64,000 bases of DNA from the NCBI RefSeq assembly GCF_016745425.1, contig NZ_JAERVK010000014.1:1-64000 (forward strand), given 5' to 3'. The notes below the pieces were generated by a model. The model saw only the letters and a list, made by a program, of their open reading frames with translations, made no database searches and was not told the origin of the DNA. This stretch comes from Candidatus Methylomicrobium oryzae (GTDB lineage: Bacteria > Pseudomonadota > Gammaproteobacteria > Methylococcales > Methylomonadaceae). Of this stretch, positions 24,364-33,937 are shown piece after piece; within the stretch, counting starts at the first letter, position 1, and each line of letters begins with the position of its first letter. Both the position numbers and the translations under genes were made by a program.

Positions 24364-25703
24364 AATCACTGCAATTACGCCTGGCGATCGCGTTGCTGAT
24401 CAGCCTACTCTGCGCAGTCTCACTGTTAGGGTGGCAAACCAAACGCCTGATCCGGCAACTGGCCGAAAATACTGTCGCCGAACATCTCGGGCACGATGCG
24501 GAAGCTATTTATACCGCTGTTTATGCGGACAGCCCGACGACAATCGCGTTGACCCATTCCGATATCGAACCTGTCTATAGCAGACTTCATTCCGGCCATT
24601 ACTACTGGGTCGCAAGTGGCCAGCAAATCATCAAATCGCCCTCTTTCGGTGACGACCGTTTGACTCTGCCGACGGTCGCATTTGGAACGCGGCAGCGGCT
24701 TTACCTGGACGGCCCGCAGCACCAGCCGCTATTGGGCATGGCCTTCGGCTATCAGAAAGACGGCCGCGCGATTACGGTCGCAATTGCCGAAGACCTGTCG
24801 CCAACCTTGATCCTGATCGCCGAATTTCAAAAACGCTTTTCTATGATCGCGGTCGTCTTACTGCTGGTTTTAGTGCTTATACAAATCGCCATTTTGCGCA
24901 AAGGCTTTCGCCCTCTGGCCCGCCTTCAAAAACAGCTGAAAGCGCTGGAACGCGGCGAACGCAGCCAGATCGATACGGATGTGCCGCAGGAAATTTCCGC
25001 ACTGGTCGGCGAGTTCAACCACCTATTGACCGTGCTCGATCAACGCATGCTGCGCAAGCGCAATTCACTTGCCGACCTTGCGCATGCGCTCAAAACACCG
25101 TTGACGGTACTCCAGCAACTGTCCCGAGAAGATGCCATACGGCAACATCCGGAACTCGGCGAGATTTTGAATACGCAAACAGCCCACATGCTACGCTTGA
25201 TGGAACGGGTGCTGAAACGCGCACGCCTGGCCGGTTCCGGCCCGGCCGCGGCAAAATTCGACACGCATCAGGAAATTCCGGCATTGATCCAGGTGATGAA
25301 AAACATATACAGGGAAAAAAACCTGACCATCCGCTTTTCCGCCCTCCCTCTCTGCATGCTGCCGATCGACCGCGAAGATATGCTGGAACTGGCTGGCAAT
25401 CTGCTCGACAACGCCTGCAAATGGGCCAAATCCTCGGTTGACATGAAGGTGGAGTGCAATGAGTCGATACACTTGATCATCGAGGACGACGGGCCGGGCG
25501 TTGAAGCCTCCGAAATTGAAAAATTAATGCAGCGCGGTTCCCGGCTGGATGAGTCGGTCAACGGTCATGGACTAGGGTTATCAATCGCCAAACTGATCGT
25601 CGAACAATACGGAGGTCAGCTTGTGTTGGGCCGTTCTAACCATTTAGGTGGATTTTACGCGGAAGCTGTTATTCAAATGTCGAATTTGGGGCAAAACAAA
25701 TAA
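24360..25703 (+). CDS. Membrane sensor histidine kinase (PhoQ/QseC-like)
   Basis: A 447-residue kinase. Two membrane helices (about 8-25 and 162-180) flank a periplasmic sensor of about 135 residues. The dimer/phosphoacceptor region has His242 in LADLAHALKTPLTVLQQ. The ATP-binding domain has the N box LAGNLLDNACKWA, G1 EDDGPGV and G2 HGLGLSIAKLI. The sensor resembles PhoQ-type periplasmic domains in length, but its signal is unknown. Co-transcribed with the response regulator. Confidence 0.93.
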   Translation: MKSLQLRLAIALLISLLCAVSLLGWQTKRLIRQLAENTVAEHLGHDAEAIYTAVYADSPTTIALTHSDIEPVYSRLHSGHYYWVASGQQIIKSPSFGDDRLTLPTVAFGTRQRLYLDGPQHQPLLGMAFGYQKDGRAITVAIAEDLSPTLILIAEFQKRFSMIAVVLLLVLVLIQIAILRKGFRPLARLQKQLKALERGERSQIDTDVPQEISALVGEFNHLLTVLDQRMLRKRNSLADLAHALKTPLTVLQQLSREDAIRQHPELGEILNTQTAHMLRLMERVLKRARLAGSGPAAAKFDTHQEIPALIQVMKNIYREKNLTIRFSALPLCMLPIDREDMLELAGNLLDNACKWAKSSVDMKVECNESIHLIIEDDGPGVEASEIEKLMQRGSRLDESVNGHGLGLSIAKLIVEQYGGQLVLGRSNHLGGFYAEAVIQMSNLGQNK

Positions 25704-25912
25704 ATCCCTCTATTCTCGACAGAGAATAGGAGAAAACTTTTGATTCGAGACATTTGCCGTCTCCGTTTCGGATTGAACTATGGACCTCTTGTCAGGCTGG
25801 GATTTAATAAACATGGACGGTAGTTTCAATTCAGTCGGCAACCAGGAATAAGAAAGCGTTCGACGGATACCGGCAAACGAAATATCCTATTGCTGAGTTT
25901 TATGACATATCG

Positions 25913-26461
25913 TTAGTGCCGCATGTTTTGGTTTGTCTGTTGTTCCTGTCGTGGAAGCAGCAAATCCTCAAGAAAAAATGCGGAAAGCTCCGAGCGTCCG
26001 GCCGTGCCGGACTTTCGGTAAATTGCACGGGCTTGGTCGCGAATGGTGCGCTCGCTGGCATTGCGCAAAGACGCAATTTCGGTATGGCTCAGTCCTTTTA
26101 AGATCAGAAAACCGACTTCCGCCTCAGCAGGGGTCAGTCGCCAGCCATCAAATTGTTTTTGAATTTGCGCCGCCAAGCCTGCAATCAGCTCGCGATTTGC
26201 CTCACGCCATTGTTGGGCCTGTTGGGTCGCCGACGCCAAATTTTGCTCAAGCAAATGAATTTTGGATTGCGCGGATTGATAATACAACCGACCAAAATAG
26301 ACGAGACCTGCCAGGGAAACTACCAGAATCAGCAGTTCAACAAATAAATGCGTCCAGACGACGCCCTCTCGATAATCGCCGACCATATCCAACGTAATCA
26401 GCACAAGAACCACCGCACTGAGGGCGATCGCCCCATAGCTATACCGCTTTTTTTCGTTCAT
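25913..26461 (-). CDS. Membrane-anchored LuxR-type helix-turn-helix protein
   Basis: A 182-residue protein from ATG 26461 (MNEKKRYSYG). Two membrane helices (about 10-30 and 40-60), a helical coiled-coil linker rich in Gln/Glu/Ala (about 65-110), then a LuxR-family HTH: LTPAEAEVGFLILKGLSHTEIASLRNASERTIRDQARAIYRKSG. No receiver or ligand domain is present, so the signal likely comes through the membrane part or the coiled coil. It is divergent from the cytochrome b561 gene at 26594 with only 132 bases between them, and may regulate it. Confidence 0.85.
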   Translation of the reverse strand: MNEKKRYSYGAIALSAVVLVLITLDMVGDYREGVVWTHLFVELLILVVSLAGLVYFGRLYYQSAQSKIHLLEQNLASATQQAQQWREANRELIAGLAAQIQKQFDGWRLTPAEAEVGFLILKGLSHTEIASLRNASERTIRDQARAIYRKSGTAGRSELSAFFLEDLLLPRQEQQTNQNMRH

Positions 26462-26491
26462 CGACTGCTCTTTATCCAAAAATACCATCTA

Positions 26492-26522
26492 CATCCGCCG
26501 CCTATCCGTCGGATGACGGATG
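26492..26522. promoter_or_regulatory. Candidate operator in the LuxR/cytochrome b561 divergent region
   Basis: TCCGTCGGATGACGGA (26505-26520) is a near-palindrome, nested in CATCCG (26492-26497) and CGGATG (26517-26522). Placed midway between two divergent starts, it is a plausible regulator site; not otherwise supported. Confidence 0.35.
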
Positions 26523-26593
26523 TGAAATGCATAAAATGCGCGCACTATATCGCTACATTTTATCTCTATCCGACAATTGAAAGGTGGACGCTT

Positions 26594-27271
26594 ATGAAAA
26601 ATGGCAAAAGAACGGTTAAGGTTTGGGATCCGCTGGTCCGTATCGGGCACTGGACTCTGGTGATTGCATTTTTTACCGCTTATCTTACCGAAGACGACTT
26701 CCTGGCCCAACATGTGTGGGCCGGTTATATCGTCAGCGCTTATGTGCTGGTTCGTCTAGTGTGGGGCGTGATCGGCAGCCGATATGCCCGCTTCAGGAGT
26801 TTTCTGTACTCGCCGGCAAAGGTCTTCGGGTATCTCAAAAATCTGCTTGCAGGGAAACCCCAGCATTACATCGGGCACAACCCGGCGGGAGGCACCATGG
26901 TCGCCGCGCTCTTGATCTGTTTGGCAGGAACTGCTGTTACCGGCATGAAACTGTACGCCGTGGAAGAAAATGCAGGACCTTTTGCCGTGGCGGCGCAGCT
27001 GATGCCGACCCATTCTTTCAGCCTTGTGGAGAATGCCAATGCCGAGGATGACGACGAAAATAAAGTTCACAAAGACCTAAATTTCGGCCACAAGGTAGAT
27101 AAGCAAGCCGAAGAATTTTGGGAAGAGTGGCATGAAACATTCGCCAACCTTACCTTAGCACTGGTGTTTTTGCACATTCTTGGCGTCATCGTCTCCAGTG
27201 TCATCGATAAAGAGAAACTGGTGAAAGCCATGCTGAGCGGCAAAAAGGAAATCGACGACACTTACCGATAG
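26594..27271 (+). CDS. Cytochrome b561-type membrane protein
   Basis: A 225-residue di-haem cytochrome b561 (bacterial/Ni-hydrogenase-like). ATG 26594 (MKNGKRTVKVWDPLVRIGHW) is the natural start though the frame is open far upstream. Four membrane helices. Haem-ligand His residues lie in RIGHW, AQHVWAGY, and FLHILGV in the last helix. The loop AEDDDENKVHKDLNFGHK is acidic. It moves electrons in the membrane between quinol and a soluble c-type partner. Divergent from the anchored LuxR protein. Confidence 0.9.
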   Translation: MKNGKRTVKVWDPLVRIGHWTLVIAFFTAYLTEDDFLAQHVWAGYIVSAYVLVRLVWGVIGSRYARFRSFLYSPAKVFGYLKNLLAGKPQHYIGHNPAGGTMVAALLICLAGTAVTGMKLYAVEENAGPFAVAAQLMPTHSFSLVENANAEDDDENKVHKDLNFGHKVDKQAEEFWEEWHETFANLTLALVFLHILGVIVSSVIDKEKLVKAMLSGKKEIDDTYR

Positions 27272-27386
27272 ACCATGAGCATAATATTCAAAACCCAAAC
27301 ATCTACCGCTGAAGCGGGATTATTGACAGTCGAGCGGGAAAACATGTAAGTTGACCCGGTCTGTATAATCACCTGTTTAGGCCGCT

Positions 27387-28024
27387 ATGCCGATTTTCCT
27401 TGAACCTTCCCGGAATGCGGAACAGACTCGGTGGCTTCAAGAGGCAATCGATTGGCAACGAGGCAGTTGGAGCCTGATTCTTCCGGCTCACTTTGACGCT
27501 TATGTGCGGATATATCCACTGTTGAGGTCGGGGGACGCCGGGTTAAGTGGCGTAATCTACTCCCGGATTTAGGGCATAGCTGGCGCGAAGATATCGATGG
27601 CCGGGAGCTGTTTGATTCAGTTCGAGATACCAATCCGAGAAAATGCGACGAGGGCTCGCTCTCACTCGATACGGCCGTGGAACTCGCCCACTGCCTGGGA
27701 CCTGTTTCATCCTCGAAGTGGTATTTTGCTTATTGGCATGGCTTCGGCAATCTGATCGAAGGAATCGATCAAGGTTGCATTTTCGAATTGCCTTTCAGAG
27801 AGTATTTCTTACACGAAGGCGGTGCGGAATGCCTCGCGCTTTCGGCAGCGACCTATCCCTGGTATCAATCTGCCAACATTGTTTGGCCGGCCGATTAGCG
27901 CTGGTGTCTGGCTATGGAAATTGATTTTTTTACGGCGTATATAGGCTGCTCAAGCTCGGTAGCGGATTTGCTCCTGTCGAACCAACGAATCGAGTGCTTT
28001 TTAGCTGGTCGCATTCATTGCTAG
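27387..28024 (+). pseudogene. Decayed gene with frameshift and nonsense codon (unknown family)
   Basis: ATG 27387 reads MPIFLEPSRNAEQTRWL to AYVRIYPLL. A G5 run at 27530-27534 is one base short. In the next frame the protein continues VKWRNLLPDLGHSWREDI, then SSKWYFAYWHGFGNL and FELPFREYFLHEGG, to IVWPAD. A TAG at 27896-27898 follows, and the same frame continues RWCLAMEIDFFTAYIGCSS to a stop at 28022-28024. The pieces join into one protein of about 211 residues, resembling a widespread uncharacterised family ending in WWPxDRxWCVxxEID. Two lesions argue for real decay rather than one read error. Function unknown. Confidence 0.75.
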
Positions 28025-28140
28025 CCATCTCATCGGGATAACCTTGCCTCGATCGGCAGAAACTGGCCAAACTGGGTGTTCAGAATCTAACCGGTTTTGC
28101 TTAAGGATAACGCGCTCTGTTTTTGATGGGCAATACTGCA

Positions 28141-28383
28141 TGAACGATGAGGCTTGCGTTCAATTTCTGCAATGGGCATTGTCTAAGATGCACTTGCGCT
28201 GGGCCCGGTGTTCGCCGAGCCAGAACGCAGCTCTGCAAACGGATCGGCCGGCGTATTACCGCATTAGGCCTTACCGATGCGGCGGCTTATCGGGAGTATT
28301 TGCGCGATCACGCCGCTGAGTGGCAAGTATTAATCGGTTTATGCCGTATCATGATCAGCTACCAAATTTATGTTCGAGGATAA
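28141..28383 (+). pseudogene. CheR-like methyltransferase N-terminus, truncated and frameshifted
   Basis: ATG 28141 reads MNDEACVQFLQWALSKMHLRWA. One extra C in GGGCCC (28201-28206) shifts the frame, after which it continues V.RARTQLCKRIGRRITALGL, then DAAAYREYLRDHAAEWQVL and GLCRIMIS. This is the helical start of a CheR-type SAM-dependent methyltransferase. The protein then ends at YQIYVRG, without the Rossmann catalytic domain (about 200 residues missing). A relic. Confidence 0.7.
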
Positions 28384-28389
28384 CAAATA

Positions 28390-28593
28390 ATGGAACGTAG
28401 CATTGTTGGCTTTCACCAGGACATCGAACATCACTGGGTGGCTGAACTGGAGTGCGGGCACTTTCAGCATACCCGCCACGATCCGCCCTGGGTGAACCGC
28501 CCTTGGGTCACCACACCGGAAGGCCGTGCGTCCATGATAGGCTACAAGCTTCCGTGTAAGAAGTGTGATGCCGGGATTCCACCGGATCACTGA
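28390..28593 (+). CDS. DUF3565 domain-containing small protein
   Basis: A 67-residue protein with the DUF3565 pattern: GFHQDIEHHWVAELECGHFQHTRHDPPW, NRPWV, then CKKCD. One Cys-Gly-His and the CxxC near the end look like a small zinc site (C..H..H..C..C). It begins six bases after the end of the CheR relic. Short but with strong family resemblance; function unknown. Confidence 0.85.
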   Translation: MERSIVGFHQDIEHHWVAELECGHFQHTRHDPPWVNRPWVTTPEGRASMIGYKLPCKKCDAGIPPDH

Positions 28594-28743
28594 TAGTCGC
28601 CATGCTGCCGGGTTGTTCCGAATTTCGTTTTCCCCAATCTGCAAAAAACCGCCGCCATGCGTTTACGAGCGGGATTTTTTGCTAGGCCTAAGAATGATGG
28701 GGGCGATGTGCCCAGGAGATTTTGTATAGGCAAGGGATAAGCG

Positions 28744-29040
28744 TTATTCCCAGGGTGGCAAATCACCGTTATAAGCGACAAACTCTTTCACTGTCGGATA
28801 AGTCACCGCAGGGCGAGATGCGCTATTTCCGGAAGACGGCGCCCGTGTTTTGGGTTTAGTGGTGGCGGCCGTAGATAATTCCGCAGTGACAGCTTCGGAA
28901 TGCCATTTCGCAAACGGCGCAATGTCCAGCGTGGCGGGGATATACCATTTCTTCTGAGCCGCATCCCATCGTGCGCCGAGCGCTTTGGCGGCATCTTTCT
29001 GCGCGTAGGGCACAGCCAAATAAATTCTTGAATTTTCCAT
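28744..29040 (-). CDS. DUF5710 domain-containing protein
   Basis: A 98-residue protein from ATG 29040 (MENSRIYLAVPYAQK); the frame is open to 29130 but the upstream part looks non-coding. The DUF5710 motif RIYLAVPYAQKDAAKALGAR is followed by WDAAQKKWYIP. This module is found in many DNA primase- and plasmid-linked proteins and alone. After a low-complexity Thr/Pro linker the end reads FVAYNGDLPPWE. Role unknown. Confidence 0.85.
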   Translation of the reverse strand: MENSRIYLAVPYAQKDAAKALGARWDAAQKKWYIPATLDIAPFAKWHSEAVTAELSTAATTKPKTRAPSSGNSASRPAVTYPTVKEFVAYNGDLPPWE

Positions 29041-29205
29041 TTTATGTTGTGATAAAGAATGCCGAATTTGGTAAAAAAGAGAAGAGTAAATGATTGCTTC
29101 AATTACCGAGCGCCAACGGGCCGGTAACATACAGCAGCTTTATCAGAATCATAAAGCTGTTTTTCCGCGCGTAGAAAGCATTGCATCAGATCCATGAACG
29201 CCGCT

Positions 29206-29967
29206 TCAATTTCTAATCTTGTACCCCGTCTTAAACACCCACCCTACATAAGCCAGGCAGAGCATGAGAAATCCGCATATCATGCCAATGCTCATGGCGA
29301 TGTGTACATCGGCAACACCGTAAAAACTCCAGCGAAAGCCGCTGATCAGATACACCACCGGATTGAATAGCGTAATCTTCTGCCACAAGGGGGGCAGCAT
29401 AGTGATCGAATAGAACGCGCCGCCCAGAAAGGTGAGCGGGGTGACGACCAGCATCGGCACCACCTGGAGTTTCTGAAAATTATCGGCCCACAGGCCGATA
29501 ATGAAGCCGAATAGACTGAACGTCACCGCCGTGAGCAAGAGAAAGGCGATCATCCATCCCGGATGGGCGATCTCGTAAGGCACAAAAAGGCGGGCAGTGC
29601 CCATAATGAGCAGGCCCAAAACCACCGACTTGGTTGCCGCCGCGCCCACATAACCGATCAGCACTTCGATCCACGAAACCGGTGCCGAGAGCAGCTCGTA
29701 AATCGTGCCCGACCACTTGGGCATGTAAATCCCGAACGAGGCATTGGCGATGCTTTCGTTCAGTAAATTCAGCATGACCAGCCCCGGGATGATGAAAGCG
29801 CCGTAACTGACGCTGTCGATGTCGCCCAGGCGCGAACCGATGGCTTTGCCGAATACGATGAAGTACAGCGAGGTGGTCAGCACCGGTGCGGCGATGCTTT
29901 CCGCCAATGTACGAAAGGTGCGCGCCATTTCAAAATGGTAAATGGCTCGGATGCCGTAGAGGTTCAT
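29206..29967 (-). CDS. ABC-2 type transporter permease (YadH-like)
   Basis: A 253-residue membrane permease with six helices. Family marks: [27 protein letters not shown] at the start and [22 protein letters not shown]...[12 protein letters not shown] near the end, typical of YadH/NodJ-type exporters. It pairs with the ATPase at 29964, overlapping by four bases. Substrate unknown; YadGH-type pairs are often annotated as drug or envelope-lipid exporters. Confidence 0.9.
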   Translation of the reverse strand: MNLYGIRAIYHFEMARTFRTLAESIAAPVLTTSLYFIVFGKAIGSRLGDIDSVSYGAFIIPGLVMLNLLNESIANASFGIYMPKWSGTIYELLSAPVSWIEVLIGYVGAAATKSVVLGLLIMGTARLFVPYEIAHPGWMIAFLLLTAVTFSLFGFIIGLWADNFQKLQVVPMLVVTPLTFLGGAFYSITMLPPLWQKITLFNPVVYLISGFRWSFYGVADVHIAMSIGMICGFLMLCLAYVGWVFKTGYKIRN

Positions 29968-30917
29968 GTCAGCTCCTGCTTGGACTGATGCACTAGACCG
30001 ACGAAGATGTCTTCCAACGAACTCTCGCTGGAGCGTAAGTCTTTGAAGTCGATGCCGTGCTCATTGAGCGTGCGCAACAGCGCGGCGATACCGCTTTCTT
30101 CTGCCTGGGCGTCGAAGCGATAAATCAGGGTGTGTCCGTCGCCGGAAAGCGTCAACGGCCAAGCGTTGAGCTCGGTAGGGATGCGGGATAGGGGCTGCCG
30201 CAAAGTCAGGCTGAGCTGCTTTTTGCCAAGCTTGCGCATCAGTACGGATTTGTCTTCTACCACGATCAGTTCCCCTTGGTTGATGACGCCGATGCGGTCT
30301 GCCATGTCTTCGGCCTCCTCAATGTAATGGGTGGTCAAAATGATCGTGGTGCCCTGCGCCCTTAGCTCGCGCACCATGCGCCACATGGCGTGCCGTAGCT
30401 CCACATCCACGCCGGCACTCGGTTCATCCAGGAACAATATCGTTGGCTCATGCGCGAGGGCCTTGGCGATCAGCACGCGGCGCTTCATGCCGCCGGAGAG
30501 CGTCATGATTTTCGCTTTACGCTTGTCCCACAGGGACAGCGCGCGCAGTACGTTTTCCAGGTAAGCCGCATCGGGCGCCTTACCATACAGTCCTCGGCTG
30601 AATTTGACTGTGGCCCAGACCGACTCGAACGAGTCCGTATGCAGTTCCTGCGGTACCAAGCCAATGGTTGCCCGCGCCGCGCGGTAGTCCCGCACGATAT
30701 CATGACCGTCCGCAATAACGGTTCCGGACGAGGCTTTGACGATGCCGCAGATCAGGCTGATCAGTGTCGTCTTGCCCGCCCCATTCGGCCCGAGCAAGGC
30801 GAATATCTCGCCGCGTTGGATGTCCAGATTGATGTTGTTGAGCGCTCGGAAACCGCCGGCATAGATCTTGTTAACGCCGCGCACGGAGAGGATGGGGACG
30901 GGATTATGGGTGTTCAT
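29964..30917 (-). CDS. ABC transporter ATP-binding protein (YadG-like)
   Basis: A 317-residue ATPase from ATG 30917 ([17 protein letters not shown]); an in-frame ATG at 30944 would add nine residues. Walker [13 protein letters not shown]-loop, signature LSGGMKRR, Walker [14 protein letters not shown] and the switch His ([10 protein letters not shown]) are all intact. A C-terminal extension (about 230-317) is typical of YadG/CcmA-like exporters. It powers the permease at 29206. Confidence 0.93.
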   Translation of the reverse strand: MNTHNPVPILSVRGVNKIYAGGFRALNNINLDIQRGEIFALLGPNGAGKTTLISLICGIVKASSGTVIADGHDIVRDYRAARATIGLVPQELHTDSFESVWATVKFSRGLYGKAPDAAYLENVLRALSLWDKRKAKIMTLSGGMKRRVLIAKALAHEPTILFLDEPSAGVDVELRHAMWRMVRELRAQGTTIILTTHYIEEAEDMADRIGVINQGELIVVEDKSVLMRKLGKKQLSLTLRQPLSRIPTELNAWPLTLSGDGHTLIYRFDAQAEESGIAALLRTLNEHGIDFKDLRSSESSLEDIFVGLVHQSKQELT

Positions 30918-30964
30918 GGGAGGCGGATGCGGGTATTTTTTCATAGATGAATGTGAATTACAGT

Positions 30965-31852
30965 TTATTCATTCCCCTGCTCGATAAGCAAATCCCTTCG
31001 CCGTCCCCATTCCGCCCAGGAGCCGTCGAAAAGCGGAACCTCGTGAATCCCCATCTGATACAGCGCCAGGAGCAAGACCGCTGCTGAAACACCCGAGCCG
31101 CATGTAGCGACGAAGGGTTTTGAATCATCCACTCCAGCGAATGAAAAAAGTTGTTGCAAATCCTCGACCGGCCTTAACCGATGGTCTTCTTCTCTATATA
31201 AGTGCTGATAGGGAATATTGAAGCTGCCGGGGATATGACCCGGTTGAAGGTCCGGCTCATGCAGCGGACGCCGGCCGTCGAAACTGTCTGCGGAGCGGGA
31301 GTCCAGAATTTGTCTGCCGCCTTGCTGCTGGATTCTCCGCATCTGTTTTAAATCGGCAAACAGTTCGGGATGAAATACCGCCTCAAATACTTTAGGAAAG
31401 AGTTTTATCCTCACGTCGGTCAGTGGAAAAGACAATTGTTTCCATCGAGTTAAACCGCCATCCAGGATTTTGATTTTGTCGTGCCCGAAGACTCGAAACA
31501 TCCACCAGACGCGGGCCGAGGCAAAAAAATGGTTACGGTCGTAAACGATTATCCAGGTATGGTTATCGATGCCCAATTGGCCCACTTGTCGCCCGAACTG
31601 CGCGGCGCGGGGAAGGGTATGCGGGAGAGGATTAGCCCGGTCGGCGATGTCGTCGATGTCGAAAAATTGGGCATTCTTAATGTGCTGGCGGTTGTATTCT
31701 TCATGGGCGCTCCGTTGTTGTCTCGGTAAAAAGAAAGTGGCGTCCAGGATCACTAAATCGGGATGCGCAAGATGCTGGCCTAACCATTCGCAACTGACCA
31801 AGGCGCTGTCGCTATTGAGGTCGGTATTGGCCGGAAATGGGGGAGTGCTCAT
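30965..31852 (-). CDS. sseA: 3-mercaptopyruvate sulfurtransferase
   Basis: A 295-residue double-rhodanese protein from ATG 31852. The inactive first domain runs to about 155. The second has the catalytic Cys251 in [11 protein letters not shown], the loop typical of mercaptopyruvate rather than thiosulfate sulfurtransferases (CG[S/T]GVTA). It moves sulfur from mercaptopyruvate to thiols or cyanide. It lies 47 bases upstream of the ABC genes on the same strand and may be co-transcribed. Confidence 0.9.
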   Translation of the reverse strand: MSTPPFPANTDLNSDSALVSCEWLGQHLAHPDLVILDATFFLPRQQRSAHEEYNRQHIKNAQFFDIDDIADRANPLPHTLPRAAQFGRQVGQLGIDNHTWIIVYDRNHFFASARVWWMFRVFGHDKIKILDGGLTRWKQLSFPLTDVRIKLFPKVFEAVFHPELFADLKQMRRIQQQGGRQILDSRSADSFDGRRPLHEPDLQPGHIPGSFNIPYQHLYREEDHRLRPVEDLQQLFSFAGVDDSKPFVATCGSGVSAAVLLLALYQMGIHEVPLFDGSWAEWGRRRDLLIEQGNE

Positions 31853-32664
31853 GCTTTCACTTGGAAGAAAAGAAATCAGTATGCGGGGCTGCTTTCGGAT
31901 ATGCAACAGGAAAAGACACCGCAATCCGCATCGCTAATATCATCATCAGAATAAACCGGACCGGAAGCGCTCTCCCGGAAAATCCGGCGGGAAAGGAAAT
32001 ATAATCCGAGAATCATCCCCCGCTTTGAACTTGATATCGGGGATGAGGGCTATCGACCTTTTTCTGCTGCTTATCCTGTCTGATTAAGCGGCAGTCATTA
32101 ATTCAAAGCAAGCAATGACAATGAATGATGGGTTCTGGGGTAAGGCTTGATCTTAATTCCCGTTCTCAATTTTCTCAAACTCGTGGAGTCAGACACATTG
32201 CCAAAGAGTGAGCGCGAGTAAATGTGTGGATTACGCAGCGTTATACGAAATACCCTGGCAGGGCAAAACTTAACTATGTCGTAATGCTGCGGTTCAAATG
32301 AACCATGCCGCGGTTCATTTGAACCGTTAATGAACATTTACTTTACACATTATCTTCGCTGCCAGATCTAACAGAAAAAACAAATAAGCCAATATTTTTT
32401 TAAGGTATTTAAATCTAATTGATTTTTAAAAAACCAAGCTTGATGCTTTAGGGTAATAAGTTGTGGCTTAATTCTTGCTTAATTGGCCGAGCCTGGGGTT
32501 TTTTCGGATTTAAATTGAATGGATAATGGCGAAATAAAGAAATAAACTATAATAATTATACGTGTTGATTTTTATATTTCTCTATGTTGATAGGATAAAT
32601 ACTTATAAACCTTAAATAGCCAAGCACTACACTAAAATAATATACAGTATGATATGGAGAAATT
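31853..32664. other. Gene-free AT-rich intergenic region
   Basis: About 810 bases with no credible gene. The AT content rises sharply from about 32330 on. It contains the paired palindromes at 32290-32326. A reverse frame at 32098-32337 lacks any family feature and is not annotated. Confidence 0.5.
32290..32326. promoter_or_regulatory. Paired near-palindromes, possible operator or hairpin
   Basis: CGGTTCAAATGAACC (32290-32304) and CGGTTCATTTGAACCG (32311-32326), six bases apart. Each is palindromic except for its centre (AAA or TTT), and the two are exact inverse copies of each other, so DNA-binding dimer sites or one long hairpin are both possible. Confidence 0.4.
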
Positions 32665-32856
32665 ATGCTTCTAAAAATAATCTTCCTCGCGTTCGGAATA
32701 ATGGTATCTACTTTGGCTGCCGCTGAAAATACACCACCCCAAAGTGATTCCACACCACAATCAGCCGCTCCATCTACCGATAATTCGCCCAATACCCAGC
32801 AAGAGAGTGAGAAAAAGCCCACTTTGGCTGAATATTGTAAAGAACATACTTGTTAA
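32665..32856 (+). CDS. Small exported Ser/Pro/Gln-rich peptide (unknown)
   Basis: A 63-residue protein. Signal peptide MLLKIIFLAFGIMVSTLAAA is followed by a disordered region of Pro, Ser, Gln and Asn, and ends LAEYCKEHTC with two cysteines five apart. It precedes the carbonic anhydrase by 29 bases in the same direction and shares its AT-rich codon use, so they may form an operon. No family recognised. Confidence 0.6.
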   Translation: MLLKIIFLAFGIMVSTLAAAENTPPQSDSTPQSAAPSTDNSPNTQQESEKKPTLAEYCKEHTC

Positions 32857-32885
32857 GTAGATTGTAGAGAATAGAATTATCAATT

Positions 32886-33671
32886 ATGAAACTAAAGTCG
32901 AATTTTATAGCGGCAGCCATGATTTTGGGATGGATGTCTAATGGAGCTGTTGCTGCTCCACACTGGACACATGAAGAGCAAGCTGATTGGGGTGCGATTG
33001 AAGATCCTACACAGACAACAGCTCCTCTGATGTATCCTTATGCGGAGTGCAGCATCGGTACACATCAGTCTCCGGTAGACTTAGGCGGGCAAAGCAATGC
33101 CCGCAAGCTCAATACGCTTCAAGTTAAATATACTAAAGATAAACCAGACTTTTATAATAGTGGACATGCGGTACAAGTTAACTCATCGGCTAATTACAAA
33201 GGGGAATTAAAAATCGGTAATGATTTATACCCATTGATCCAATATCATTTTCACGCTCCAAGTGAGCATGTCATAAACGGAACGACATACCCTGCCGAAT
33301 TGCATTTTGTGCACATCAGAGAGGATGGACGGATTGCTGTTTTGGGCGTTTTGCTTGAAGAAGGGGCGGCTAATGAAACACTTCAAACCATACTTGACAA
33401 TGTCAAGCCAACCGCATCGGAACACAATGCAAATACTGGTATTGAAATTAATCCAAAATCATTGCTTCCTCATGATGTAAGTCACTTTTATACCTATGCT
33501 GGATCGTTGACTACACCGCCATGCAGTGAAGGTGTGAGTTGGTATGTCTTAGCCAAGCCAGTGGCTGTTTCAACGGCCCAGTTGAGCCAATTGGAATCTC
33601 TCTATTCCGATAATGCAAGACATGCTCAGGCCTTGAATGGTCGGGTAGTTACAGGAAAAGTCAAAAACTGA
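32886..33671 (+). CDS. Periplasmic alpha-type carbonic anhydrase
   Basis: A 261-residue alpha-carbonic anhydrase with a signal peptide (cleavage near VAA|PHW). Zinc His residues are in QYHFHAPSEH (two His) and AELHFVHI (third). SPVDL near the start and TTPPCSEGVSWYVL near the end are family marks. It interconverts CO2 and bicarbonate in the periplasm. Codon use and base content are more AT-rich than neighbouring core genes, which hints at transfer. Confidence 0.95.
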   Translation: MKLKSNFIAAAMILGWMSNGAVAAPHWTHEEQADWGAIEDPTQTTAPLMYPYAECSIGTHQSPVDLGGQSNARKLNTLQVKYTKDKPDFYNSGHAVQVNSSANYKGELKIGNDLYPLIQYHFHAPSEHVINGTTYPAELHFVHIREDGRIAVLGVLLEEGAANETLQTILDNVKPTASEHNANTGIEINPKSLLPHDVSHFYTYAGSLTTPPCSEGVSWYVLAKPVAVSTAQLSQLESLYSDNARHAQALNGRVVTGKVKN

Positions 33672-33937
33672 CTTTAATCTCGGAGCCTCTGGTTTTGCTT
33701 GAAATCTTTGCATAAACAAAGTTACAGAATTTGTTTATTCAAACAGGGAGCCGGCTTGATTGTTGGACTTGGGCAGGGATGCCTCTCTAGCTGTAGATGT
33801 TGTCGAACGAAAGCTTGCTCAGAGGAAGCAGGTTTCCTCTGAGAAATAATGAGTGCCTGAATTTGGCCGGGCGGAAGCATGCTGAGCCGCATAGGGCCGC
33901 ACCGCGTACTTTTTGGGTCTGAATTAACCGGCATACT

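Noticed and set aside
32098-32337. 79-codon minus-strand frame in the AT-rich gap
   Set aside because: No homology pattern, no ribosome site, and it covers the paired palindromes.
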